Shown: in pieces, positions 20,301-34,679 of the stretch | Layout of the letters: each line of letters opens with the position of its first letter | Numbering within the stretch: the first letter of the stretch is position 1 | Assembly: GCA_001600635.1 (NCBI GenBank) | Contig: BCKL01000022.1 | Location: 1 to 64,000, forward strand | Direction: 5' to 3' | DNA from: Leucosporidium creatinivorum | Lineage: Eukaryota > Basidiomycota > Microbotryomycetes > Leucosporidiales > Leucosporidiaceae | Length of the DNA stretch: 64,000 nucleotides | The notes under the pieces: generated by a model | Told to the model about the DNA's origin: nothing | The model's database searches: none | Seen by the model: only the letters and a program-made list of their open reading frames with translations | Made by a program: the position numbers and the translations under genes

Positions 20301-22068
20301 TCGACTTCTTCCGACCGAGAGCAAGATCCCGCTCGACGACTTCTCCGAGGAGTCGACTGCTAGCGACAACGATCCAAGCCCACCACTACAAACAGGATAC
20401 AGCTACTACCCAGACCTGAGCTCTGCCTCGTCGGATTCGGACCACGCCATTCAGCCGCGCCTTCGCAAGCTCTCCTCCACCGCTCAGGCCGGCCCCAACA
20501 AGCTCGTCCGGTCCTTCAGCGCTCTGACTCCACCAACAGCAGGTCATCGCTCTCGCAGCTCGACCATCGCAGGCGTCGAAGCATCACCACTCGATGGCGC
20601 CGCCGATGAGATCCTCCTTGACCCTCCACTTCCTCCGCGCCCCTCGTCGGTCACTCGCCTTCAGTCTCGACGGCCCTCCTCTAGCTCCGGCAGCGACTCG
20701 GGCGACGAGGCTCCTTCGCAACAGCATCAGCGCCTCCGAGCCGCCAAGATCCACGCTCTTCAGTCGAGCCTTACGAAACGCCGACTGAGCGCAGGCGATC
20801 AACGCCGACCCGCTCTCTCGAGGGACAGCCTGCAGGTCAAGGGCAGTCGACGACCGTCCAACGATGTACCAGGCGCCAACATGTCGAGACGAGGCTCCGT
20901 CCCATTCAGCGCCTTCACTCGTAGCGCGGGAGTCGAGCCGGTCGCCAAGCCGAAGGATTCGGGGCCTTCGCCGAAGGAGCTGAGGGAGGCAGCTTCGCTC
21001 ACACAGACGAACGAGGCGACGAGCCTCATCAAGGAGCAGATCAAGATCTCGCTGCAGGAGTATGCCGACATGGTGAGTGCTCTCGACTATCTTTCGCAGT
21101 CGCCGAGAACACCGAAAGCTGACCTGCGGCTGTCCTCCTTCTCTCGCAGGGCGACCACCAGCTGTGCGCGACCGTTTGCTGTGTGCTCAAGGAGAAGGAG
21201 ATGGACTTTTCACCGCTCTTTGTGGCTCGAGTGACAAAGGCCTACCTCGGTGCGCCTTCGATTTCTATCGCCGCCGACCCTCTTCTCAGCCCCCGCTGAC
21301 GTTTCGGCTTTCAACGTCTCGCAGACCTGCTTCGCCGGTCCAAGCTGCACACACCCGCCGCGGCCATCAACAAGTACTGCGCTACAGCATCTCTACGAGC
21401 GCTTACGCAGGTATGTACTCGCCTGGCTTCGCTCTCGGTGGAAAACAGCCCTTTCTCTGGCCTGCCCTCCGCCCGAGGGCCATGGCGCGGAGGGCTGCAC
21501 GTGATCGCGAGGATGGAGTGGAACAACTAGGCTGACGCGCCTGCGCTACGCTACAGAACACCGTCGTCTTTCATACAGCTTGCGGCAAGTGCGGAAAGGC
21601 GCTGGATCAGCCGCCTTTCGGCGTCTGCTCGCGCTGCTCGGCCCAAGTCACGCGATGCTGCATATGGCGAGTCCTGCAGTCTGCTCTTTTGCGACGCTTG
21701 CTAACCTTGTGCTTCGTAACAGCCATCTCGTCGTCCGGTCGCTGTACCTCTCCTGCGCGGCATGTGGCCACGGCGCCCATCCCGACTGCCTCGCCAACTT
21801 CGCCGCCATCCTCGCTCCTCCCAGCGCACGACATTCGCACGAAGCCTCACCACACGACGCTTCCTACCCTTCAACGCCAGGTATCGGTACACCTCTTCGA
21901 GCGTGGATGTGGGGGGAAGAGGGCGAGGATGGCGAGGAGGAGACTCAAGTCGAGATCGCCGAGGCGGACGAGAAGCGCAAGGAGCGGCTTGAGCTGCTCA
22001 ACAGCTGTCCAGCAGGACTTTGTGGACACTCGCCATGTATCTTGACTCTAGCGCTCGAGCAGATGTGA
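17329..22068 (+). CDS. RTC1: SEA/GATOR2 complex subunit RTC1 (WDR24 homologue)
   Basis: Vacuole-associated WD40 protein of the SEA (GATOR2) complex that relays amino-acid status to TORC1. About a dozen exons. The N-terminus is Ser/Gly-rich and disordered to about residue 240. The propeller then runs from LRYAVHTASRGRAMVGLAKP through NKLATSFTNGAVALWDLGNG, VNRVVFGGQSGSWLMSGGQD (very characteristic of Rtc1/WDR24) and GGLDKTIKIWDFS. A long linker follows with LDEWLLSPVTPSTPSSD and polar low-complexity sequence. The end is a RING-like zinc domain: CGKCGKALDQPPFGVCSRCS, then CCICHLVVRSLYLSCAACGH and CPAGLCGHSPC. The intron inside the RING (21667-21722) has a GC donor: ATG-type exon end ATATG then GCGAGT. 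No frame breaks were seen. Confidence 0.88.
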
Positions 22069-23097
22069 AGTAATCTAGCTGCTACTGTCGAGATACTCCC
22101 AAGCTCGGCGCTCGCTCGCGAATCGCCTAGCCGACTTATCGACGTCCCGATGCACTTGGCACTTGCGCGCTCACGCCTTCGGTACTGCACCAGAGCCCCT
22201 TTGTGCTTGTATTGGGGGGCAAGGTGCTGCATTCCAGTTCTCTCTCGCATGGAGCCATGAAGCCTTGCCGTTTCGAGAGGGAGAGGTCTGTGCTGCCATC
22301 GCGCTCGGTGTTTGGTGCACCAGCTAGCGCTCGAGTTGTAAAGTCGACGCTGTCATCCGCGAGTCCGCAGAGCACCGTGGCGAAGCACCGAGCACGGCCT
22401 ACAGAGTACGCGCTGGTCAGCTCGGCGCAAAGGCCACTTTCTCGGCGAAAGATGAGGAGAGGATCGGAGGGCATAGAAGCTAGCCACGCGACATCGACAA
22501 GCGTTTAGGATGAGGTGTGCCCTCGAGTTTTCATTTTCCAGCTGCCAGTGAAATCGAGTGGCCCCATCCTCGCGCGGGAGGGGGAGAGATCGGTCGGCGT
22601 TGGATGTAGCAGGCCAGACTGCTCGGCGGCTGGTCGAGAACTGGCGGGAGGAAGCACAGCCTCTCTGTACCGCATTATGATCTACAGAGACAGGCATTCC
22701 CGCTCATCGAGCTTCGAGGCGAGCCAGAGCTGTCCAACAAGCGAGTGTCCTCGCCCGAGAGCCGTCATCCCTACCCTTGATTTCTAGCGTCCCATGAGGC
22801 GCCCACCACACCTGGCTGGCGGCGTTTGACCGTGCAAGCAATGCGCTGTAACTGCTCCAGCACCAGAGAGAGGGTGCAGGGAATCATCGCCGAGCAGGGA
22901 GAGGAAAGGAGTCGGGCGGCTGTGAGAAGATGGTAAGGAGGCCGAGCAGGAGAGAAACGGCGGAGAGAAGAAGCGAAAACCATCGGTGGGTAAGGCACAG
23001 AGGAGTCGTGGAGATCGCCCCGCTGCTTTCCTTTCCCCCCCTGGCCGTCTTCTCTTCCTCCTCCTCTCATCTTCGCTTCGCTTCGCCTGTACAAAGC
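22069..23097. other. Intergenic, RTC1 to HSF-type gene
   Basis: About 1 kb between two + strand genes. The last 150 bp are pyrimidine-rich (CTTTCCCCCC, CTTCCTCCTCCTC) and probably form the promoter and leader of the HSF-type gene. Open frames of about 100 codons exist on both strands without family resemblance. No RNA gene or repeat seen. Confidence 0.4.
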
Positions 23098-24827
23098 ATG
23101 TCTCGGGCACGGGAGCTGAGCAACTCATCCTGGGCTTCCACCTCAAGCCAGGAATCTCCCTACGGCCAGGTGCGCCCTCAAACCGCCGTTTTCGAGGCTG
23201 CGCGAGCTAACCGCGTTTCTCGTTACAGCCCGCCTACTACAGCCAGCACTACAGCCCCTCTCCAGCGCTGTGTCCACCTGGCCACCAGCAGCAGCAGCAA
23301 GCTACAGCTTATGCTTATCCGTCGCCCGGGCCAAGCCCTGTACTCGATTCTGGAGGAGGTTCGCTCAATTCTAAGCTCGGTTTTGTGCTGGCGGTCGACG
23401 CGTGGGCTGATTTGACTTGCATATCGACAGACGAAGCGTTCTACCCAGCTGCTGCTGCTGCCTACCACGACAGCATCCTGCCAGCACCCCGTTTCGCTCC
23501 TCAAGCTCCGCAGGCCGCCTACTCGCCGCCGACGCCGGACCCAACCTCATCGTCGTCATTTGCGTACTCGCATGGATACGCTCCTTCCCAGCACCATGAT
23601 ACCCAGCCTCTCCAATACCCTCCTTCCGCCTACCGCCAGCTGCCCCCGCTCCCGCAACCTCAGCACCGAGCGATCCCTGCCATGCGCCATCAGCCTTTGC
23701 CGCCGTCGCGTGGCCCCTCGCCGCCGGCGCACCAGTACTACACCACCGAGCGATTGGAGCAAGGCTGGTCTCCCGCCTTGGAGAGGCCTTCACCCTACGA
23801 CCGCCCTCACCAGCACGATGCCTCCCACTATGTTCGGCGGGCGCCTGCCGAATACCAACACCCAGCTATGGTCCCTCCTGCATCTTACGGCCACGCCCAC
23901 GAGTACCGGAACGACTCTTACCCCCTCCCTCTTCTCCCTGTACCGTCTCCATCCCTCGGCTACGACCAGAGGAGCATTTCGGACGGCAGCCCTCGAGGCA
24001 GTGATCGCGATTTTGGCAGCGACGAGGATCGCCATGAGGCCATCACAGTGAGTGCAGAGGATCCGAGTCTCTAGGCTCCCCGCTGACGTGCTCCTTGCAC
24101 CCTGCAGCCTTTCGTATCTAAGGTGAGGCTTGCGCCGACTTCGCCTGCTCGCCGCCGTGCTGCTCGCGACTTTCGCTGACCTCTCGCCTCGCCGCTCGCT
24201 TCACCTTCCTCGCAGCTGGCCCATCTTCTCAACCACGACGAGTACTCGGAGGTTATCAGGTGGAATCGTGAGGGCACGGCCTTCACTTTCGCCCATGGCG
24301 CTCCCGAGCTCCTCACCGTCTTCTCGCGCTTCTTCCGCCACTCGAATGTGCACTCTTTCGTTCGGCAACTCAACATATGTACGGTTCCTTGCTGGTACCG
24401 CTCCTTCGCTGTCGCTGACCAGGTCCTTCCCTACAGACTCGTTCACGAGACTGTCGACGATCGATCTCCTCGACGCTCTCGAGGGCAGCCCTCCTTCGCC
24501 CAACACTGAGTTCTCAGGATTCTTCCAGTGAGCCGCCTGCTGGACCTTGCCGGAAGCGACGAGCGCTAATCTCCACGCTTGCCTCCAGCCCCCTCCTCTT
24601 CCGCGATTCGCCTGGGCACGTCTGCGACCTCTCCAAGATCAAGGTGAGCAGTGCGAGTGGTTCTGAGGTAGCTTAAATACTAACTCTCGTTTTTTACACA
24701 GCCCAAGGCCTCGAAGAAGAAGCCCTCACTCCAAAAGCTCAACTCGCACCTTGCGCCCGAGGTGCGAAAGCGTTCGGTGAAGGTCGAGGGCAAAATCGGC
24801 GGCGGCATGAAGCACCGCAAGCTCTAG
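23098..24827 (+). CDS. HSF-type DNA-binding domain transcription factor
   Basis: Putative nuclear transcription factor. Start ATG 23098; exon 1 ends at 23169 (24 codons), exon 2 starts at 23229; about eight exons in all, stop TAG 24825-24827. The first two thirds are Pro/Gln/Tyr/His-rich low complexity (HQQQQATAYAYPSPGPSP, YAPSQHHDTQPLQYP), typical of an activation or condensate-forming region. The HSF domain lies at the C-terminal end: PFVSKLAHLLNHDEYSEVI, FSRFFRHSNVHSFVRQLNIY (recognition helix SFVRQLN intact), FSGFFHPLFFRDSPGHVCDL, then a basic tail KPKASKKK. No heptad-repeat trimerisation region follows the domain, unlike classical HSF1, where the domain is N-terminal and followed by coiled coils. 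Closest guess is an Sfl1- or Mga1-like regulator, but the order is reversed; subtype unknown. Confidence 0.8.
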
Positions 24828-25814
24828 ACACCATCACCACTACCCTTACCTACCCTCACCTTCTTCTCCCATTCCTGTACATGCCGCCGAGTCTCTGTGA
24901 GATAGGCCGACCTTCCCCCTTCCTCTCGCTCGTTCGCCCCATCATCTCTCGCTGTGACGCTGTGCTCATTGCCCTCAATTTCCACCATTCGTTTCTTATA
25001 TACATAGCTCGATGTAGATACCCCCCTCTCCGCAAACACAGACCCTCGCTGAAAAGTACCACTACTCGCACACGACTCGCGAGCGCCCGAGCTGCCTCCC
25101 GAGAGATGCCAGGTTTAGTGAGGCGAGAGGGATCTGCAGCGGTCATACCACGTTGTTCTCTAATGCGACGCTACGCTGTCTAAGGAAAGAGTCTATGACT
25201 TGACCGCTCGGCTGCCCTCGGGGGCCCTTTCCCCGTACGCCGAAATCGCGAAGATGAACCCACAACTTCGCCCTCCTCCCATGATCTGAGCCTGACCGTT
25301 ACTCTGGATATCTTAGCCATGCTACGAGCTTTTGAGCTGTAGGGTGGTTGCCTACAGATCGACTCGGCTTTGCGAAACCAAGACCTTGGTCTCGGCGCTC
25401 CTGCTCGGGCAGTCTCGCTCGTTGCAAGTCCTCCCCGTCGCGGTCCCTCGACGGCACCAGCGAGCCGCCCATCAATTATTGAGGGTGACGGAGCTGTGAA
25501 CAGGACGAGTTGTAGGACGAGCGCTTGGCTCGGGAGCCGAGAGCGAGGCTAAAGCCCGACCGAGACAGCTTGATGTCTCTCGCCTTCCGCTTGCTTTCTG
25601 AGGTGAACTGGCCGCTAGTGTGATGGAGCTGTATTGGAGCGGTTGGGGAGTGATTGAGACCTGCTAGGAGGTGCAGCGGTGCCCACGACACGACCGCTTT
25701 CGGATCTGACACCCCGATTTCTCGCCGTCGGCGCCGGCTCTTGCTCTCTGGAGAAGTGACTTCTGCCGGCTTTGAGGCTCAGCAAAGCAGCTCAAACACT
25801 CTCTTTAAGCATCA
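24828..25814. other. Intergenic, convergent 3' ends
   Basis: Nearly 1 kb between the HSF-type gene (+) and TAH18 (-), which converge here, so no promoter is needed. It is long for a convergent gap in this window (others are about 300-700 bp). Several 60-100 codon frames are present on both strands, none recognisable. Confidence 0.4.
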
Positions 25815-28327
25815 TCATCCCCAAGTCTCTTCTACAATGCGCCCTGTCTTCTCCAGCGACTCCCAATGCTTCTCAGCCGCCTCGGCGTCGAGCCCTCCCT
25901 CCGCTTCGAAAATGGCTAGCAACGCCTTCTTGACAGCTTTGGGCATGTTGGTGGATGATCTGAGATTTTGAAAGACTGAGAGTCAGTAAATGATGATGAA
26001 GGGCGAAGGTGGAGAAGAGAAGGGGCTGAGGCGGGAGGAAAGAGGAGGAAGTGCTCACCCGCAGAGGTAAACCAGCCCACCACGGCAGAGGTAGTCCCAG
26101 ATCATCTTGGAGTACTCCGAGATGCGATGCTGTACGTAGATCTTGTCGTCCTGGACAATGAAGCAGATCAGCAGCGATCAAAGAGCTCGACGAGCGAAAC
26201 GATACGGACCTGATCCCGACTTGCCGCGACGCTCAACGTCAAGTCCCCATCATCAACCATCTTCTTCCACTCCTTCTCGAAGTGGAAGTCCTGGCTCACG
26301 CTCCTGCAGCCGAAGAAGAGGAGGTTCTCTGTGCACGCGAATGGAGCGTCAGCGTCAGTCTCGGCGCAAGCGAAGACTGAGGAAGAGAGAGAGCTCACCC
26401 TTTGCGCCTACTCGTCGTCGCTCCTCCATCAAAGCGCGGAAGGGAGCAACACCAGTCCCTGGGCCGACCATGATGAGTGGTGGTGTACCAGCTGGCAGTC
26501 GAAGGATGCCCGAGGTGTCGAAGCGGACGGGGAAGCGGTCGCCTGCGCGAGGAGAAGCAGAGTCAGCTGAGCTCGGGGAGGGCAAGGATGTCTCAAGACC
26601 CAAGACGGACCAGGTGATAGAGAGGCGATGTAAGAGGTGCAGACGCCCTTGCGAGGCGTTGACATGAGGGTGCGATAGTCGACGATGGCGACGAGGAGGT
26701 CGACCTTGCCATCGTGAGCCTGCAGATGCGTGAGCCTAAGTAAGCGACATGGAGCGCTTCCAATTGAGAAAGACAACGCACAGCAGGTGAAGACGAGATA
26801 GAGAAGCCCCTTGCTCGCATCGGCGGTAGGAGGTCGAGGATGTACTCGGGCGGAACCTTGGAGGTGCGAAACTCGTACATAACCTCGTTGATAGTGCGTC
26901 GAGGCCGATTGGTGTACTCGATCAAGTCGTCCTGCAAGTACGAGAGGGTCAGACGCTGTACAACAGAGGGCAAAGCGAGCTCGAGACGAACCTGACCCTC
27001 GCCCGAACAGAAGTGACGAAGCTTCTCCTCCATATCGCCCTCTGAGAATCCGGCGAGCCATTCGAAGAACGAGAGACGAGGTACACATCCGATATCGACC
27101 TCGTGGGTCAAGAGATGGCGAAGGGTGGTGACATAGGGAGAAGGGAGATGGGGAGGGAGTGGTTGATCTGCGAAAGCCAAGCGGTCAGCCAGAGCGAGGA
27201 GACTTCACATGAGTAGAGAGACCGACCAGGACTTGATGCCGTCATTGAGTAAAGCTGATCTGCTATGGCCGACCACCCGATGGATGACAGGAACTTGTCG
27301 ACGTCCTCGGGCGAGTTCTGAGGCCGAATCTCGAGCACGTCGCCAGCTTCGTAGCTGCATGAGAAGAGCCGAAGGTCAGCCGTGCGATAGAAGGGTCTGA
27401 TATGACACCACTCACAGCACCTGCTCCTCCGCAAAGCCTTCAATCTCGAGCTCTACCGCCCGAACGTCCTGATACCATCCCGGAGCCGTCGTCCGCTCAA
27501 TATCACGAAGCTTGGCCCATCGAACATCCGAGGCCCATGGTGGAGGTAGCGGGTCGACCTGTAGCGTTTCGTCGGTGACCTTCTCTAGTTGGATACGAGC
27601 TGGCGGCACGCCCGAGATGGAGAGCTGACCGAGACCGTCGGTGGTCGGCGCCAGGTGGTCAATAGCCTTGTAGAACTCGTCCAGCCAGCCGGGAAATGTT
27701 GACTCGACTCTGTAGGTAATCCTCGAGTCAGCGAAAGTCGTTCGATCCTGATAGACAGCGGACTCACCCCCACTCGTTCTGATCGTCTCCTTCTCCTCGC
27801 TGCACGACCGCAGTAGCTCCCAAAGCATCCATCCTCCTCGACATCTTCTTCCCCACCCAGTTATACTTGCCGTAGCTCGAATCTCCTAGCGCAAAGACGG
27901 CATACCTACAAGCAGCGAGAGCGTCAGCAAGCGAAATGAGCTCGAGGGGTCAGTCATCGCAAGCTCACCGTAGGTCCTCGAGAAAGTCGGAGGGGAGCGA
28001 AGGATGTAGCAGAGCGTTCCATAGCGGTAGGAAAGCTGGTGGTGGTGCACCGTTGCCGGTCGTAGGCAGCACGAAAACAACCAAGGGCGTTTCGAGCAGC
28101 TCCAGCTGCGGGGGAGCATGGGAGAAGTCGTGAATCAGCGAGGAGCTTCTGTATACTCTTTGGCAAGGCGCCCACCTGATTGAACTCGGACACGCCCTTG
28201 ACAACAACGGCCCAGCCTTCACGGCGACCCCTGCGAGCGAGTCGTTCGGCGATATCGACGGCTGTACCCGTTACGGAGCTGTGGATGACTAGGAAGGACC
28301 TCGCCGGTAAAGGTGGTGGCTCTGACA

Positions 28328-28340
<13 letters not shown>
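25815..28340 (-). CDS. TAH18: NADPH-dependent diflavin oxidoreductase TAH18
   Basis: Passes electrons from NADPH through FAD and FMN to Dre2 in cytosolic iron-sulfur cluster assembly. Many exons on the minus strand from ATG 28340 to TGA 25815-25817. Domains in order: flavodoxin (FLVIHSSVTGTAVDIAERLA, LVVFVLPTTGNGAPPPAFLP, YAVFALGDSSYGKYNWVGKK); connecting and FAD domain (YEAGDVLEIRPQNSPEDVD, PRLSFFEWLAGFSEGDMEEK, ARGFSISSSPA); NADPH domain (LIMVGPGTGVAPFRALMEER, LLFFGCRSVSQDFHFEKEW, VYLCGSSTNMPKAVKKAL). The C-terminus ends in a tryptophan (EETWG), as diflavin reductases do with an aromatic residue over the flavin. The start MVWALSEPPPLPARSFLVIH puts the flavodoxin strand near residue 15. Its first 13 bp overlap the ATE1 start on the other strand. 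Confidence 0.92.
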
Positions 28341-30864
<2,524 letters not shown>

Positions 30865-31165
30865 AGGTGTGTAGATGTCGATATGCTAGCTCTCGCCAAA
30901 TCTAAACTTGTTGCTCTGTCCGACGGCTGTCCCGAGCCGCCGCTTATCTGGCCGAGCGATTGTGGATGTCTTGCGTGATAAGCCAGCTCTCAACCTCGCC
31001 CACGGCTCGACCTCGGCGCCCGACTTGCCATCGCCGAGCTGTCCAACCTTTTTCAACGCAGCGAGCGCTCCTTTCTTTCGCACGCTGCCTAGAGCTCTAG
31101 AAATAACCTGAAAATGCTGCGAAACTATCCTGCTACACTCCTCCTACGCCCTCGCCCGCTCGATC
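30865..31165. other. Convergent 3' region, ATE1 / GCS1
   Basis: 301 bp between two converging genes. It should hold both 3' UTRs. Nothing else recognised. Confidence 0.4.
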
Positions 31166-32996
31166 TCAATCCCACTTGGAATCATCGCCGAAATCGTCCC
31201 AATCGTCGTCCTTCTTGGCCGGCGCCTTGACAGCGGGCGCAACCTTAGCCCTCGGCACCGCAGCCGCAGGGCTTGACCGACCGCTGCCTCCCCTCGAGAT
31301 GGATTGAGGAGCGAGCTTGGCCCAAGTGTCCTCCTTGCCGAGCGTCGGGGCGGGGAGGGGAGCGGGAGTGGGCTCTTCGTCCCTGTACGATCCTCCTCCT
31401 CCTCCTCCTCCGAGCTGAGGCGTCGATCCGCCGGACGATCCATACCCTCCACGGCTTCCACTCCCACTTCCTCCTCCTCCTCCTCCTCCTCCGCCGAGCT
31501 GACTTCCAAAGAAATCCTCATCCCCCGCGCTCGGACTCTCAAAAGTCCCGACCGGCGCGTACCCTCCACCCGCTCCTCGTCCCGCCACCCGATCCACATA
31601 ACTAGCCCCAAGGTCTCCCACATCATACCCCGTCTCCCTCTTGAGGATTTGACCGCCCGACTGCAGGCCAGTGGAGAGGAATTGAGAGCCAGTGCGAGCG
31701 CCTTCGCCCAGGACGGTGCCCGCACGGGTGACGTATTGGGAGAGTTGGGATTGAAGGTTGGGGTCGACGGCGCGTTCGAGGGTGGGTTGGACGACGGATC
31801 TGATGTGGTGGAGAGGGAGGGGAAAGCAAAGAGGCGAAAGTTAGCGCCCAGTGACGGCCGGAAGGGAGGAGACGGCCCAAGGCGAGTACCGAGAGATCAG
31901 ACTCACTCGTTGACCGTCTTTGTAACAGCGCCCAAGGCCGCCGAGAACATTCCCCATCCCTTACTGACCGCCGAAACGGGATCATCCCTCAAATCATCCA
32001 AACTCGGCAACGCGCGACTACTCATTGCTTCATTCGGGTTGAACGCTCCCTGACTTCCAAAGCCCGCATACTTTCCACCTTGACTAGGTGGTAGATCCGC
32101 GCTACGGGATTCGTTAGCCGCGCCGAGTCGGCCAAAGTAGTTCTCGTTGGCGGCTTTTTGGGTCGAGGAGATGTGAGGAGCGACGGAGGGCGAGGCGGAG
32201 GGCGAATTGTAAGAAGGTGATTCACCGCGGGCGGAGAGAGGGGAGCCGGAGCGATGGGCGTCGGAGGAGGAGATGCCGGGGGACGAGCCTCGGGCGGTCG
32301 TGATTCGGGGCTTGCGGAGAGTGGAGGAGGTGCTAGAGGGGGCGGGAGTATCCGAGGGAGTCCAGGGGCGGCCTTCGGCGGAGGCGAGGAGCTTGTCGCG
32401 GTATTGAGCGGCGAAGTGGGTGTTGTACTGTCGCGGGTTCGGCGAGGGTCAGCCTTCAGGTATAGCAGCGGAGGGGCAAGGACACACCTTCTCGGGCATG
32501 GACATGCTCTTCGAGTACTCGGGAGCAGCCTCGAAGAACTCCCTGCACTTGGCGTTGCCTCCAGCTTCCATCCGCTTGATTTGGGCGGGCGTCCATTTGT
32601 CCTGGAGCGAGAGAAGAGCGGGATCAGCTCTAATTCTGGGCATGAAGGGAGACAATAGCAGCTCACCATCGTCAAAGAGCGAACGAAGGAGAGGTGCACT
32701 CCCAGAGAGCGGTGCACGCCCGAGCAGGTCAAGCAGAGGTAGGTGCCGTAGGAGAGGGAGCACCTGCGGACCGACTCGTCAGCTTGATCCTCTACAGCGA
32801 ATAGCGAGGCAATATCTCACCACTGAGGAGAAGGTACATCGCACTCAAAGCAGCTCTTGTTGGCTCCTTGCTTCATGAGCTGCTCGTTCCCACAAGTCGC
32901 AGCGTCAGCGCATCGTTGTAGCTCGCCCCGAAGGCTTGCAGCAGAGCAAGCACTCACGTCGAGCAGAACTGCCTTGGTGTCATATTCGGAGGCCAT
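31166..32996 (-). CDS. GCS1: ArfGAP GCS1 / ARFGAP1
   Basis: GTPase-activating protein for Arf1, controlling COPI coat release at the Golgi. Minus strand, ATG 32996, stop 31166-31168, about six exons. The N-terminal zinc finger is complete across three short exons: [34 protein letters not shown], then [20 protein letters not shown] with the arginine finger in [13 protein letters not shown] (C-x2-C-x16-C-x2-C pattern). [20 protein letters not shown] and [19 protein letters not shown] complete the catalytic domain. The C-terminal half is Ser/Gly-rich with ALPS-like amphipathic stretches ([37 protein letters not shown]) that would sense curved membranes, then Gly-rich runs and a terminal acidic [14 protein letters not shown] coat-binding motif (WxxF/W-acidic type). 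Confidence 0.92.
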
Positions 32997-33319
32997 CGTG
33001 AGGGCGTCTACAGCGTCGTTGAGAGGTGAGAGCGTGGAAGCGCGAGGCGGGTCGTTTCGCTCTTGGTGTAGGCGAGTAGGGAGGTGATGCAGTATACGAG
33101 GAGGTGATCAAGTAGCTCCTAGCGTCTCTTGCTACCTACTCCGAGCTGGTAAGCGACGTAGACCGATGGCGACGATTCAGCAGGAGTGAGAGTTGCTTGA
33201 GGTCGCTGTTCTGGGGCGAGACTTAAAAGTCCGATCAAGACAGTCGTGCAGCTCTCTGGCACTCTCTATAAACTGCTCTATACGAGGACGATTTGACGTC
33301 ACGTTAACAACACAACGCC
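32997..33319. promoter_or_regulatory. GCS1 promoter region
   Basis: 323 bp between the GCS1 start and the mS23 stop, both on the minus strand. A CTACAG/CTGTAG hexamer lies about 10 bp before the ATG. No repeat or RNA gene seen. Confidence 0.35.
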
Positions 33320-34378
33320 CTATGGCTGCTGCTCGATGCCCTCGCCCTCCTCAGCGCCGAGCTGCTCCTCCTCCATTCCCCTCGTCTGGAACCTCTCCAC
33401 ATACTTCAACCCTCCCGTAAACTCAATCTCCCCCTGCACATCCTCGGGCACATGCTCCTCCGCCTGCCTGGCCCAAATCCCCTCGGCCGAAGCAATACTA
33501 ATTGGCGCGGCCCCCGAACCTCCCTTACTCGCCGCAATCGCATCCTGAATCGCCCTGCCATTGGCCCATCCCTCGAGCACCTTCTCCTCAACTTGCAGAC
33601 CCCGCTCAATCTCGCCGAAGAAGATGGCGCCGTGTGCCCGGGCTTCGAGGGTTGCCGAACGGGTGGCTGTCTCGTGCTCGGCGCGGAGGGTGCGAAATTG
33701 GGAGACGCCGTGAGTGTAGGCGGTGGCGAGGGGAATGGAGTGCGAGGAGTGGAGGTTGTAGATGAAGGTGATGGCGCTGTGGGGTGGAAGCGGTGGTCAG
33801 CGCGGGCTTCGAAAGCTGAGCTTCGACGCGAAGGCCAGCTCGACTAAGATCCGAACGGCAGGAACTCACTCCTCGGCGGTCGGTACGGTAGTCCTCTGCC
33901 TCAACTCTGTCCACTCAACTCCCTGGGGACCCCTAGCAGCCTGAATGGTCTCTCCCTCGGCGAGGAAGACGGGACGATACGCCTCGAAAGGGTGGTCGCG
34001 GAAGAACTGCCTGCGAATTTCGTCATCCTTGAAGACGATGGGCATGGGCCTACTCCTTGCCGAGTTGGCCTTGCGAGGGGGTTTCCTCCTTGTGATGGAA
34101 GCGGGTTGCGGCGCTTCGAGGAGGAGCTTCTCGTCGCTCGTCAGGCGGATTCCAGCGTCGAGCTTGGCGCGGGCTGCGCGGTAAGGAGTGTCGGGGATGG
34201 TGGTAGTAGCGGGCAAGTCGGTGGTCGGGCGGGCGGGGTTGAAGCGGACCAAGGAAGGGGGAGGAGGGTGCGACAGTAGCGGGTAAAAGGCTGGTGGAGG
34301 GGATTTGAGCATGGCTCCCGACCGAAGCATGCGATCAATCGTTGATCCCACCGTCTTGGCTGACTTGCGAGCGTTCAT
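33320..34378 (-). CDS. RSM25: Mitochondrial small ribosomal subunit protein mS23 (Rsm25)
   Basis: Structural protein of the mitochondrial ribosome small subunit. Two exons (34378-33870 and 33776-33320) give 321 aa. Recognition rests on a conserved block: DDEIRRQFFRDHPFEAYRP, then LRQRTTVPTAEEDAITFIYN across the intron, and SIPLATAYTHGVSQFRTLRA followed by EHETATRSATLEARAHGA. These follow fungal mS23/Rsm25 in order. The N-terminus MNARKSAKTVGSTIDRMLRS is basic and acid-poor, fitting a mitochondrial presequence. The C-terminal third (ERGLQVEEKVLEGWANGRA to EGEGIEQQP) is acidic and less conserved; the protein is somewhat longer than yeast Rsm25 (264 aa, from memory). It shares a 301-bp divergent promoter with EMP24. 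Confidence 0.75.
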
Positions 34379-34679
34379 ACTGGGCTACAGATGAGAAGAG
34401 AAGGGCAGTGCGGGAGAGTCGGAGCTGAGCCCTGGTTTTTTGCTGAGCTGAAGCTGAAGCTGGGAGAGGTGGATGTAGGTGGTAAGGCGAGGTAGGGCTG
34501 AGTTCTGTAGCCTTTCAGTCTTTTAACGGAGCGATTTGTAGCTGCGAGCGATTGGACGAGGAGTTGGTAGAAAGCTGAGAGCTGTTCGTCGCGTCTCTCT
34601 CTCCCGCTCCTTCGTCTTTCCCGTGCTCGCTCTTGCTCGTCTCGTCCCGACTCGAATCAGCTACAGGATTGTACCAGCC
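34379..34679. promoter_or_regulatory. Divergent promoter, mS23 / EMP24
   Basis: 301 bp between two divergent starts. On the EMP24 side a GCTCTTGCTCGTCTCG box lies about 40-50 bp before the ATG, followed by CGAATCAGCTACAGGA. The same CGAATCAGCTACAGGA string recurs at about 55035, upstream of the GH26-like gene. Confidence 0.45.

Noticed and set aside
24828-25814. Possible small genes in the 1-kb convergent gap
   Set aside because: Several frames below 105 codons on both strands, but none has family resemblance, sensible splice context or a promoter-like position.
31304-32053. 249-codon plus-strand frame
   Set aside because: Antisense to GCS1, which has a complete ArfGAP zinc finger and C-terminal motif on the minus strand.
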